Positions 1 through 11,500 of a stretch of DNA of 64,000 bases are shown in pieces. The translations under genes were made by a program, and so were the position numbers. The stretch comes from Puffinus mauretanicus (Eukaryota > Chordata > Aves > Procellariiformes > Procellariidae). Every line of letters begins with the position of its first letter. The stretch's first letter is position 1. The DNA is taken from NCBI GenBank assembly GCA_023333565.1, contig JAJKFH010002480.1, positions 124,001 to 188,000 on the forward strand, read 5' to 3'. Below the pieces are notes generated by a model, which had not been told where the DNA came from, ran no database searches, and saw only the letters and a list, made by a program, of their open reading frames with translations.

Positions 1-1780
1 TAAATTAAAGATGCCAGAAAGATAGAAAGAAAGACATCACTCTACTGAAAAGAATAGCGTCGTTTCTTCCCAATAGTTTCTTCTAACGCTCCAAATGGTC
101 AGTCCTACTGCCTTACAGCCACCCCTAGACATGGTTTGCTAAAAGACACAATAGTGATCAAGAGACACAGCTGAAACAGACACATGACAAATGTCTTCCA
201 ATTACCTTGAAAACAATCTAAAGAAAAAAAAGCCTTGAAGCAAATAAAAATTTTTTATGTTATAAAAAAAAAAGTCAGGTGTGAATCAAGGGGGCTTTAC
301 TAATATCATTGCCATTTGGACACCCTACGCTACAACTTCTACCAGAGAGTTTCTCATTATAACTTTTCCTGCAAAACTTCTGGTCCCACCCATCATCAGC
401 AAAAGGTTAATGGGAGGGAAGTACCTCTTGTGGAAGCGCTGGCAGGGTGTGGTAACTGCATGACATCTGTAGATGAGACACAGCCTAGGAAATAATAGCA
501 TGGGCTGCACAGATGCTTTTGGAAAGACTGGGCAACACAATGCATGTGTATTGACACAGGTTATGAACTCACACTTGTATTCCTTTATAAGCTTTTCTAA
601 TTTGTTCTTCTCTTACTGTTTAGTAGGTTACTGCTCACAGAGGCAAATACTAGCTCAGAGAACTGTATGATGAATATGCAGTCACCTGTTAGCTAAACTA
701 AGGGAAACCTCTTGGCCAGCTCTTCAGATAGAGCTCCCAGTGACCTTAGGAATACCCATGACTTCCCTTTAATCAAATGGAGAAACACCCATCCATACTA
801 CCATCCATTTCTCAATGTCCAAGGGATGCATTGCTCATGTTTTCCAGCCATCATCCACACAAACACTATGCTGTAGCTATAATTGTCCTCAGGCATGCCA
901 CCTCACAAGTGCATGTCAGTCAGCAAACTCCACCTGGACAGTCACGAGGGGAAACTGCTCCCCTGAAGTCCTCGGTGTCTATGGTCTCCTGGCTACAGCC
1001 AGAAGAAAGTTTCCAGATTACCTTTATTAATTACGTGACAGCTCCTCAGATGAACTAATGAGCTACTTCTGAGGAAGAGCAACCACCTGTTGCCATGAGA
1101 CAGATCACTGAACACAAAATCAATCACTCCTTACATAGCTATAACACACATGCATATGCTCACTTGCTATCTCTGCCATCACTTTGAGACAGAAAACTGA
1201 TCTGAACCATAGAAGTCAGCCTGAAGCGAGCGCTCACACTTTTACGCAACCACATACATTGACACATGTAGAGAAGATTTAATTTATTAGTAATAATGGT
1301 GACCTAAGAAGGAGTCAGCAATGATGCAACAAAAGTAGTTTTGATACTTAACCAACCAGCTTGAAGATTCAAAAGCTTCAATCAGGGCAGAGCTACCACT
1401 AAATGAGTGTATAGAAACTCCTTTCTCTAAAGAAGAGTCCATAAACCTTACTTAAGAATAACTATTACTGACCCTAGACTTGCAATGCTTCTGTAACATC
1501 ATTCCACAATCAAATAAACCACTTCAAAAAACTGTTTTCTGGTGACATATAAAAACCATGATGTAGCCTGCATTCATCACTTCTTGCAACAATGTTATTA
1601 TGATAAAAGTAGGACATAAGACAAATTCTGTTTCTATTTCTGCCACAGCCTGTGGGTGAAACCTTGGCCATGCAAAATGGCCAACAAAGGTTTGTTTCCC
1701 TTGGACTGTAGTATTTACACAGAGGTTTACATTCTATATTTCTAGTCTATCCCTAAAATTGTGACATTCTTGCAAAAGTT

Positions 1781-1912
1781 AAACTGTTTGCAAGCCTGTG
1801 TTAGCTCTCATCTTCCATCAGCAGGGACTATCAATAGGCATACTAAACTAAAAAATACGTGCAACATCTAAGGAAAGCACAAGAACAGAGACTGAAGTGG
1901 CTATGGACTCCA
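1781..1912 (+). repeat. Direct duplication, copy 1 (132 bp)
   Basis: This segment runs from AAACTGTTTGCAAGCC to GTGGCTATGGACTCCA and is repeated in the same orientation at 2,547-2,678. Both copies are 132 bp and align without gaps, with roughly ten substitutions. Neither copy shows inverted termini, an A-tail or coding potential. It looks like a local duplication, or two copies of an unrecognised short repeat. Confidence 0.85.
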
Positions 1913-2546
1913 AGTGCTTGGAAGACAAAGAGCTCCAAGATTTCCACCAGCTCCCTCTAGTGATAGTCAGGCTATGACCAAACAGGCTCTGTTGTGCCCA
2001 CTCATGGGCCATTGGCTCCAGCTCCGAACTCCAACATATTTAGTAGCACCTTTAAAAAGAATAAGCAAAGTTCTACATGAGGTAGAGTGTATATAATGCA
2101 ACACGTCTTACAAAAGCTTTTGCACCTCATAGGAAGACTGCTGTTTTGCACATAAGCTGCCTTTGTAGAAATTATTTTAAATTCTATTTCAGAGGCCTGA
2201 TTATTTTCCCTTGTAGAAGTTTAATGCAGACACCTTGATGCTAGCAAAGTCAAGGGCTTCTCAATAACTGGAAACAGAGGCTGAAGAAGCAGAAATTTGC
2301 TCACGTGTCCTATGTTGTCCTATTCTTGAACCTCTATGTTCCAATGAAAACACACCTCTAGACTCTACAGGAAAGGCACGTGCTCATGTATGACACAAGA
2401 GCTGTAGAAGAAAAAGTCCTTAAGAGCATCACAAAGGGAAGGAAACAGGAAGAGCATTACCATAGTGAATAAAACAGATGTACAAAAAAAGCAGACTAAG
2501 CTTAATCCAGCTCTTCACCACATCTGCTTTGGCTACGTATTTTTTT

Positions 2547-2678
2547 AAACTGTTTGCAAGCCTATGTTAGCTCTCATCTTCCATCAGCAGGGACTACCAA
2601 TAGGCATACTAAGCTAAAAAATATGTGCGACATCTAAGGAAAGCACAAAACCAGAGACTGAAGTGGCTATAGACTCCA
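2547..2678 (+). repeat. Direct duplication, copy 2 (132 bp)
   Basis: Second copy of the 1,781-1,912 segment, same orientation and same length, starting 766 bp downstream of the first start. Similarity stops sharply at both ends: copy 1 is preceded by tgcaaaagtt and copy 2 by cgtattttttt. Only this block was duplicated, not the DNA between the copies. Confidence 0.85.
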
Positions 2679-3772
2679 TCTGGCAGTCTAACTGAGGAAG
2701 GAATACAGTTCTTCAGACAGCTCCGGCTCATCATCATCTTTTCCCTCTCACTTACACTTTCTGTTTATCACTAGCACTTTCCACAGCAGTAACCAAACAG
2801 AATCAAAACACACACAGATCACTAGAAAGGACTGTCCTCCTCAAGTTTCCCTTTGGGAGAGCACAGCTCTTAGAGCTCAGATATAAAATTTGCTTTCACA
2901 AGTATTTTGCAACTTTTTTGTAGTGTTTGCCTACTAGGAGATTTAGAGGCTCTTTTTTAACACCAGAAAATAAGTAAATACACCCACAAACACAGGTCAG
3001 TGGGCTAAGTGATAATACACAAAGATCAAGGTAGGAGGGCTTGGTGTTACTGCAGGTTTCTACATCCTGCCTGGAGAGTTAAAACACTCTCCAGAGCAAA
3101 AAGCAGTGAAATCTTCCATCTGTCAGTACACCGCCAAAGAGCAAATGTTACCTGCACCTGTCCTTGTGGTTGCATGAATTCTCCCATCACTCTGAAGGAG
3201 CACAGAAGTTCCTCACTGTCCGCAGCAGTCGCTAGGGTGGGATTGATGGCGTGATATGGATGTTTCCCCAGTGCAAAGCATTTTCAGTGGCTACCAGAGA
3301 GGGAGATGTTACCTCTCCTACTCTGAAAAAGCATAAACATAATATACCTTACATAATCAAACTGATGAGATAGAGTATATTTGACAATGTTGTTGAAAGA
3401 CCAGTCAACTTACAGTAATCGTGCATGACGGCCAGCAAGACTGATCTGATCAGCTAGTCTGTGATTATAACATCTGATTTGGCACACAGTGACCCTGACT
3501 GTACTGAGAAGTGGGCAGGATCGGCAGCAGCCTGTGGCACATTCACTAGAGGATGCTCAGCATACACACCAGTGGATACTGATGGTTAAAAGGGGACTAT
3601 TAAGGTGGACATGCCCATGACTAACTGTGGCCACTTGTATCTCTGAAGGAGTCCACTTTCAGCTGCGTGTCTCTGTTAAAATCAGGAGGAAACGGAAATC
3701 CCAGAAAATGAAGTCACACTCACAGTATTTATAGAGTTAGATGCTTTCTACAAAGCGACATGCAGAGCAAAC

Positions 3773-3841
3773 ACCTATACTAAATCCTCATACTAAATTC
3801 TCATACTAAATCTCTCACCTATGCTAAATTCTCATACTAAA
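3773..3841 (+). repeat. Short tandem repeat, unit close to TACTAAATTCTCA
   Basis: The motif TACTAAAT followed by CTCA or TCTCA recurs about five times with small changes (one copy reads TGCTAAATTCTCA). It is a degenerate minisatellite of about 13-15 bp units with no coding meaning. Confidence 0.7.
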
Positions 3842-5957
3842 TGCAAAACACAGCCCTAGGAGGAAATTTAACTCTATCCCAGCTGAAACCAGGACAAAAA
3901 TACAGATATGGACACCATAAAGTAACTGATGTTAAAACATCTAAACTTCACATCATATGCTGTCACTTTTGCCCTGGTAACAGTAACATACATGTTCAAC
4001 TGAAGATGGAAGGGGAAAACAATGAAAAGCAAAGGGCCCCACGGGGGGATTTCTGTAAGATGTATATTGCCATTTTAACACCTGCAAAATATTTGGGAGC
4101 GGAGCAGCCAGCCAGTCTGCCCAGCACAGTGAGCACCAGGAACGCACCAGCCCTTCAATGTATCTGCACACTGCTGTTCTAAGCCTGCTGTTGCAGCCGG
4201 TTGTGGCATTACTGAAATGTGTATTCAGGAGTTTATTTCCCCCAGCTGCTGCCTGACCTCAGACATGCAGACAGAAAAATATCTTGTCAGTGAGTACGAC
4301 AACTGCTGCATACACAAAACATGGCAGACCTATGCCAAGGAAACATTGTGCACACTAGAGTCTAGATACCTCAACTTTAGTGCAGTAGTCAAGACTCTTA
4401 ATTTTTTTTGATCTGATGAGGAAGCTACAATTCTAGCAATCCAATAAGCATAGAGGAATTCTTTACAGTTATCACTTTAAGTCTGCCAGTCTGGATAGCT
4501 ATGCCTATCTTTTTTACCTGCAATAGGCTACCAGTGTAAACACAGTCATAGAATCTGGCTTGCAAGCTGCTAAATGAACTGCCTCAAATTTTCATCGTAT
4601 AATAAACCATGACTTTCAGATGTGTAGCACTTGTAATTTCTTTGGCTAAGTCACAAGTTAAATTTTTCATAGAGAATCAAAAGCTGACACTTTCAGTTCT
4701 TTCTCAAAGTTAGACAACATAAATGTTACAGTCAACATAATGCTATAATGAAATAACCTGCAACTGGATAGTAGGTATACATGCAAACATCCTTGTGGAT
4801 TGCTCTCCTATATGCTCTCTCCTACATAACATCAGCTACATTATATTTATTAGTGGTGAAAGCAATTTCAGCTATTTAAGAAAAAACAAACATTTAGTAC
4901 TATTCATACTATTTAACTCTACAAGTAGAGTTAAAAAATTGCACACCTGCTTCAAACAATGTTAAGTCTCCCAAATACAGATGTGCATATTTGTGATTGG
5001 TAAATATCAAAGTTTATATATTACATATACATTTTCATTTAAACTGTGCAGAAATTCTTTGGGAAATAAGAACAACTGTATGGCCCACAAGATATGATGG
5101 CTTTTACAAGCATCAACAGAAATTAGCTAGCTAATAGACAAGTATAGAGAAATACATATTGCCATTTTCCTTTTGGCAGGAAGTAATTTTCTTTACAAAA
5201 AGACACAATTTCTTCACAGAACAAGACCAATTAATTCAGTTAAAATTACATTGATGCAATCAAAAATGCTTGAACAGTACATTGCTAAGTAACATACACA
5301 ATAAGATGATACTAAAGTTTATCATTAGTAACTCAGTCTTGATATTTCAGGATTCTGAATGAATAAATGTTGCCACAGCAGAATTTGGATTATTTTTTTT
5401 CCCCTCAAGTACAAAGTTTGAAAACTTGCTGTCTATGCCAAACCTATATTGCTACTGATCTTTAACAATGATTAAATTTCTGCTGCATTTAATATTTAAA
5501 TATTTATGCTGCATTTCATATTTAAAAATAAACCCTACTATTAGTTATATTTGATGAAAAGAGAACCATACAACCTGCTATACTTAAAGTTTTCAGGCCA
5601 CCCCTTTAGCTGTGTAAAAGGGGAGCAAATAAGGAAAGAAAAGGGGAGGAAATATATATATAGCAACAGAATCCTTCCAAAGAGATGAGCACAGAAACTG
5701 AGTGAGGACAATTTCCCCATTGTGAAAAACAAGTAACAGAGCAAATCCTATTCCTGTGTGGTGCAAAGATTATAAAATAGTAATCCAAGAAACACAAGAC
5801 ATTTCTACTTTTCTCTCAAAATAAAATGAAGATCTAGAATTTACAAGCACATCTTGCAAAGAACTTGTGAAGAACTTCCTTAACATTGTAAATTATGCTT
5901 ACAAAGAGCAAAAGAAAAGTTACCACCATTGGTTATACACACGAGTTCTATACATAC

Positions 5958-6043
5958 AGGTTATGGGGTACACAGTTGTCAGTCAGAGTACACAGTTGTC
6001 AATATAACCTCAGTTACAGGGTACACAGCTGTCAATATAACTT
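5958..6043 (+). repeat. Degenerate minisatellite, core GTACACAGTTGTC
   Basis: The 13-bp core GTACACAG(T/C)TGTC occurs at 5,968-5,980, 5,988-6,000 and 6,021-6,033. The last two copies are each followed by AATATAAC, giving a higher-order unit of about 33 bp that also includes CAGTTACAGG (compare CAGGTTATGG just upstream of the first copy). Confidence 0.75.
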
Positions 6044-8410
6044 TGCACTGCTAAAAGAGTCACTTTTAAGTATCTTAGAAATAACGGAAGACATTTCTAC
6101 CTTTCCTTGCCTTCCTTAAAGAAAAAAGGCTTAACTATGGCACAGCACCCCAAATGTCACTTCACCAACACTGCATTTGCATAGTTCTGCATGGACACAA
6201 GGCTGACCTGCTGAGGCTAGTGAAGGTGTGTGACAACCTCACCTCCTGGACTCGGCCAACACACACGTCAGTCAGTCCTCTCCTGGAATCTCACATCTGC
6301 TACGCAGAACAAGAACACAGGAAGAAGAGGCTGGAACTCCACTCCTGTTCTCCTGTTGCACAAAGAAGGCTTTGTGTAAAACAAAAATGAGTTCCTTCAG
6401 TCAGACAGAGCTTAACAAGAACAGAAAATACGTACTCAAAAAATCTGAAAGTTAAGTATCCTATCCTGTAAGAATAGTACAGTTTGGACTCTGATCATCT
6501 TCTCAGAGTCTTCACACATACTAGAACATGTTATATTGGGAAATATTTTCTCACTTGTAGTGTAAATCCTCAGCCATCTGGAACCAGTCCTGTGCCAAAT
6601 CCCATGCAGTTGCACTTGATGAAAGAGCAGGTATTGCCTTGAGGATCCACTACAGTGACATAAACTGCCTCAGTTCTAATTTTCAGAACTAGATTTCTTA
6701 CTGATCTGGAATGCAGAAAATAATCAAGTTTAGCACACATAAAAATTCTGGCTCAGTTAAAAATAAACCACTGTATACCTACAAGACATAACTCACCCCG
6801 TCTTGTGACCTGTCCTGCTGGTACCAGAGGATATATTCATATAGGCAAATGACAAAAATACGATCCTAATCCATGCTTGCTTCATTAAAGCAACAGGCTG
6901 GATTAGTCTAGACTCCTTACACGAGTACAGAACTGGAGAAAATTTAAGGAAAGCAACTCCAAATTGGTAGTATAAACCATAATCTGAAACAAACGTGACA
7001 CACCAAGTTTCAGATGGACACTTTGAAATGACAGACGTTATCACATGAAAGACAAAGTACCGGATGGAGACAAAGTCCTCTTATGGCCACGTAATGCCTA
7101 TATCAATAAGGCATTTCAGCTTTATAACTAGTACTTGGTTAAGTTCAAACACAATCCTGCCAATAAATTAAAGTAAACACACCTATCTAAAGTACACAAA
7201 AACAGACTAACACAGCCTGGTACTCAAACACATGAGAATTTCTACCCGTGCATGAGTAATCACTGTGCTTGTAGGACTTTCTTCATTTTCCTTCAGTAAG
7301 GCCAGCACTGTACAAAACATTAAGGTGACTTTTAGATACAAGATCTTGCTAAGCATGGACCCTACTGAATTTGACCAGACTGCAAACCCCATCAGCCTCC
7401 AATATTTCATTTCTGCCTTTCAAACACACTAATGAAACAAAATCATTAAGTAGGAAGAATAGTGCTGAAGGCTGCTTGGTAGGGAAGCAGAGCCACGTGG
7501 AGCATCTTTGGAGAGCTTTACTGCAGTGTCCACCTCTTCCTGGGTTCACCTTCCACTTTCTGCTCCGCACCTTCGCGTGCGGGTGCAGCTCCTGCCACGC
7601 TGAACTCTTGGTTGGGGGCAGAAACTCAGGGCTTGAATGTTTGCCACAGAAAGCAGCAGAACTCTTAGGAGAGCTGCAGTCATCTTTGACTGAAGGTAGG
7701 TCCTCTCCTCTCCCCTCTGCCCAAGGAAGGGTGATGCTGACACCGCATTTACTGCTCCTGTGTGATAGAAATCAGTACCGAAGAAACCAGTTTCAAGAGG
7801 CACAGACACCTATAGATACACAAAGATTTAATAACTGTGGGGTGTGCCGTAGCATCTGTGTGATTCTCTGGTCACACTGACGGAGATTTAAAGTTTGAGT
7901 CAAATTTTTCCTCATTTTTTTCTGTTCCCTGATTGTCCAAGCAAAATTTTTAATGTTATTCTTAGGCAAGAGGAAAATATCATGTAGTCATTATGGAGTA
8001 ATTTTTGAAATTGAACATCTTAAAACATTTTGTTTAAAATTAGGTTAAGACATCAGTGCACCTCTTCCATTTCTATACTTTTTAGTTTATTTAAAATCTG
8101 CAGACTAATTGTTTCTAATAAGTCTTTACTGCAATTTATCAATTATTTGCTCTTTTTCTACTGCCTTTCATTTTTTAGTTAGTAGAATGGTATATGTGGA
8201 CTAATGTTATAAAAACAAACTTTTTTTTGAGCCAAATTATTTAACAGAGACAGACATACTTCAAACTAGATAATTCTGAGGGAAGTCTTATGACCATCAT
8301 ATGTACAGAAGCAGATTAAAATCTCTAGTAACAGAGTTCCTCCTCATATTACAGAGTGTACTTGCATGCCTAATCCATCAATGCAAGGGAAGAGAAAATA
8401 CTTAAGTTAA

Positions 8411-8568
8411 TTAGTTGAGAACGCTCTTTAGTGTAAGATCTGGACAGGCTTTTTTCCTAGGTACCAGAAGTTTGTCAGGGTCAGCACAGATTGAGAATGC
8501 ATCAGTGACACCTAGTTTCATGGCCTCAGTCAGCACATGCAGAGGGTCAGCGGTATTATGACCCATGT
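8411..8568 (-). CDS. Exon-like orphan ORF, unrecognised (possible terminal exon)
   Basis: Read on the minus strand, a pyrimidine-rich run ending TGCTGCTTTCAG meets the rule for a 3' splice site at 8,569-8,570. The open frame after it gives about 52 codons before TAA at 8,411-8,413. The peptide includes DPLHVLTEAMKLGVTDAFS and later DPDKLLVP, and it looks less repetitive than neighbouring chance ORFs. I do not recognise the family. There is a faint resemblance to the last helix of calponin-homology domains (LG[VI]...PDKL), which I do not trust. I found no partner exon within reach and no convincing polyadenylation signal. It may be a real 3' terminal exon, a pseudogene fragment or chance. Confidence 0.2.
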
Positions 8569-11500
8569 CTGAAAGCAGCAACAACAAAAGTACAATTGCA
8601 TTAGATTTACCACACATTTTAAAACGTCCAGTGTTACTGCATAAAGACCACTGTATCCAGACATTATTCACATAACTTATTTAAGGTATTATTTTAATCA
8701 CACTGTTCACAGCATTGTGCAGTAGTTAGCTATGAGGAATTCTGAAATGGTATAAAGTTGTTTATGACAGTCAGTTAAATCATACTGGAGATTTTCTTTG
8801 AAGTTTATGTTGTAGCTTGCAAAAACAGTTTCATACTAAGAACCTCTCTCCAATAAAATCACATTTTATTTAGTAGTAGAAAACTATTCATTGTACAGTT
8901 TACATGAATTGAAGTCATGCCTTCTGACTGGGATTCAGTGAAGACTTTCCTTAAACTATAAATGACTGAAAATTTTTACAGATTCATTCTTCTGTGTCTG
9001 AATCATACTTTCAGAGTTGGTCAGTCTTGAAAAACAAACACATGCCTCTCAAATCTCTTACTGGATATAAAAGCCATACCTTTATATTAGAATTCTCCAA
9101 AACGTTTAGGGTCAAAGCTGTGATTCCTTCTCCACTTGGAGGTATTTCCCAAACATTCACACACTAACAGGGAGGAAAAAAGCTTCTTCCCCCTCCTTTA
9201 AACAACAACAGAAAGAGCATTATTAGAAATGTATATTAAAGCCAGCACAGAGTGAAGGTATTTCTTCATAACACAAACACACAAACTCTCAACGGCAAGG
9301 TAGTGGCTTTCCCCACTTCTTCAACTCAATCTTTTAGAATAAGATATAAGCATTACAAATTAGCACAGTGTTCTGCAGCAGTAACCCAATCTGCTGTCCA
9401 ATCCAGTGTAAGAAAGTGCTAATACTATCATTATTGCTACATGGGGAGAAATCTTGAGCCTTCACACAGAACAGATTTCAACTGCGGATCAGTTACAGAT
9501 ACACATTTTTCATAATGCACTTGAAGGTTACTTAATACTTGGTGCATTCAGGGTCAGATTGTGGCCTTTGTTTTTGCCTAGTATTCCCAAGAGCCGAAAA
9601 AGCTCAGAACCTGTCTACAGCAGGAATGTGCCAGTCAAAACGGTTTGCGAGAAGCACATAAAATTATGAAAAGCCCTCTTTTGCCTTCAGCACAGGATCT
9701 GTAAACTACCTGTCAAAGAATAAAAACCTAGACCACAAGTTTGCTTGCTCATAAGAGGACATCAGTAGAAGTAAGGTGCCCTGTAAATCCTGCCAAATAT
9801 GCGTGTACCTAAACTTCTGCTTTGTTGGACAACTGCTACCATAGTCCTGATCCCCAGGGTACAGCTTCCTGGGCTAGCGGCTGCTCCGCGGCAGCCTTGC
9901 GTCTTTCAAACCCTTTTGTTACTCGAGGTTGCACATAAGACAAGAAGGCGGCATTCCCAGCAAGACCACCCTACTGATAAGGGGTTTCATATGGAGCAAG
10001 AGATGTGGTTTAAAATGTCCTCAGGCTGAGGAAGGCCTATGACTTTCCTCATGTTGGGGAGGCATTTTAATGACCTGTTGTTGAGAACTGGGCACCCCAA
10101 CTTCTTCTACGGCTATGCTCCAAAAGCAGCGGTTTGCTGCACTTTTAAAACATGCCTCTGCACACTGATTTGCCACAACCTTCAGAACTCCCTCTTCCCT
10201 TTGACAGGATCAAAGCATGACCCTGGCCAACAACATATTCCAGCAGCCAGCTTTGCAGCCACTGCTACTGCAAAATCCATCCCCAGGGGAGGAATCCCCT
10301 CTCCCCCCATGGCAAGATGGCCACAGCTCCAGCGCAAGTCTCCCAACACCTGTCAAAAGTCAGTGCCAGTTCTGAGGTCCCTTTGCAGGTCTAGCCATAG
10401 ACCATGTCAAGACAGATGAAGCACTTCCCATTCCTCTTCCAGCATAGATCATCTCGGCAAGCCGTGCTCTGGCTCCGCGGAGCACATGTACAAACGCCTC
10501 CAATGTTTCAGATGCCACACACACAGACCCGCTGAGCATTAAAGCAAACACCTCCTTTAACACTGAGCTAGCCCAAATTATCTCGCTAAGTCTACAAAAA
10601 TCTTGTAAAGTTTTATGTCTGCTTCCAAAGCTGCTATGTTGCTGGATGTTTTGGTTTCAGTATTACTCATCACATGGATTTTCCTGCTTTGAAAATAGGA
10701 AATTCACGAGCCCAACAGGTAGCCCATTAGTCCTAAGAGTCTGTCCTCTGTTGCTCAACTTGAGCACAACTCCCATTGATATAATTAAAAAGTTTCCTCG
10801 AGTAAAGGCTACAGGCATGGGTTTGCATGTAGCCAGGTATTTCAAAATAGTCTCTGTGAGCCATGCTGTGGACTTCTGCTTCTTTCTAAAAATATTTCTC
10901 AATAGGCAATGGGTGTGCCACTGAATGAATGACTAATAAATTCTCCCTGTCAGCCCTGGATTAGAAGGAGTGCCTGTTCTTGGGAGTAAGCAGCATTATG
11001 GTATTACAGGATACTGTGTCTAACAGGTGGGTGTGCAGAGTGTGCTGACCTACCTGCTGAAACAATGCAAGTAGTAACTTCTGTGGCAAGAATACAAACC
11101 TTCCCTTTTTCCACACATCTTGCAACCCAACTATCATTTTATTGTATAGCCTCAGTATAAAACAGAGCTACACAAGTTTTTGGAAGTAGGAGGAATATTA
11201 GGAAGTATAACTAGGCAAAGCTCAAATATCTAATCAGCAAGAAATTAAAAAATGCAACTTTCTCTTTTCTATGCATAATACTTATGAGGTATACCTATGA
11301 TCGTATTTATACCTTTTGAGTAGAAGCCAACTGAAAAATAATTTAGGAGCAAACCCTTTGTATCATAGGCCCTAGAACATTATGTAAAACTAAATATACT
11401 ATTGTCTTATTTTTTATTTTTTCCATTATTGTTACTACATTGTAACGATTGCTGTATATGTGACAGAAATGCATGTTGTCAGGGACAGTCAAGAAAACAG

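Larger units (their letters stand above)
1..8410. other. Non-coding AT-rich DNA, no gene recognised
   Basis: Open frames here are short (the longest is 169 codons, at 7,371-7,880), lack family motifs and overlap on opposite strands, as expected by chance. I see no splice-linked exon series and no TM4SF-type cysteine cluster (CCGCCG). The stretch holds a duplicated 132-bp segment and two short tandem repeats, listed separately. In human, the DNA upstream of TM4SF4 separates it from TM4SF1, so intergenic sequence is expected here. Lowly expressed or poorly conserved non-coding transcripts cannot be excluded by reading alone. Confidence 0.6.

Noticed and set aside
3841..4182. 113-codon plus-strand ORF starting inside a tandem repeat
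   Set aside because: The start lies in the TACTAAAT repeat, and the product has no motif or spliced context.
7371..7880. 169-codon plus-strand ORF
   Set aside because: Ser/Leu-rich chance composition. It is overlapped by minus-strand ORFs and has no recognisable domain.
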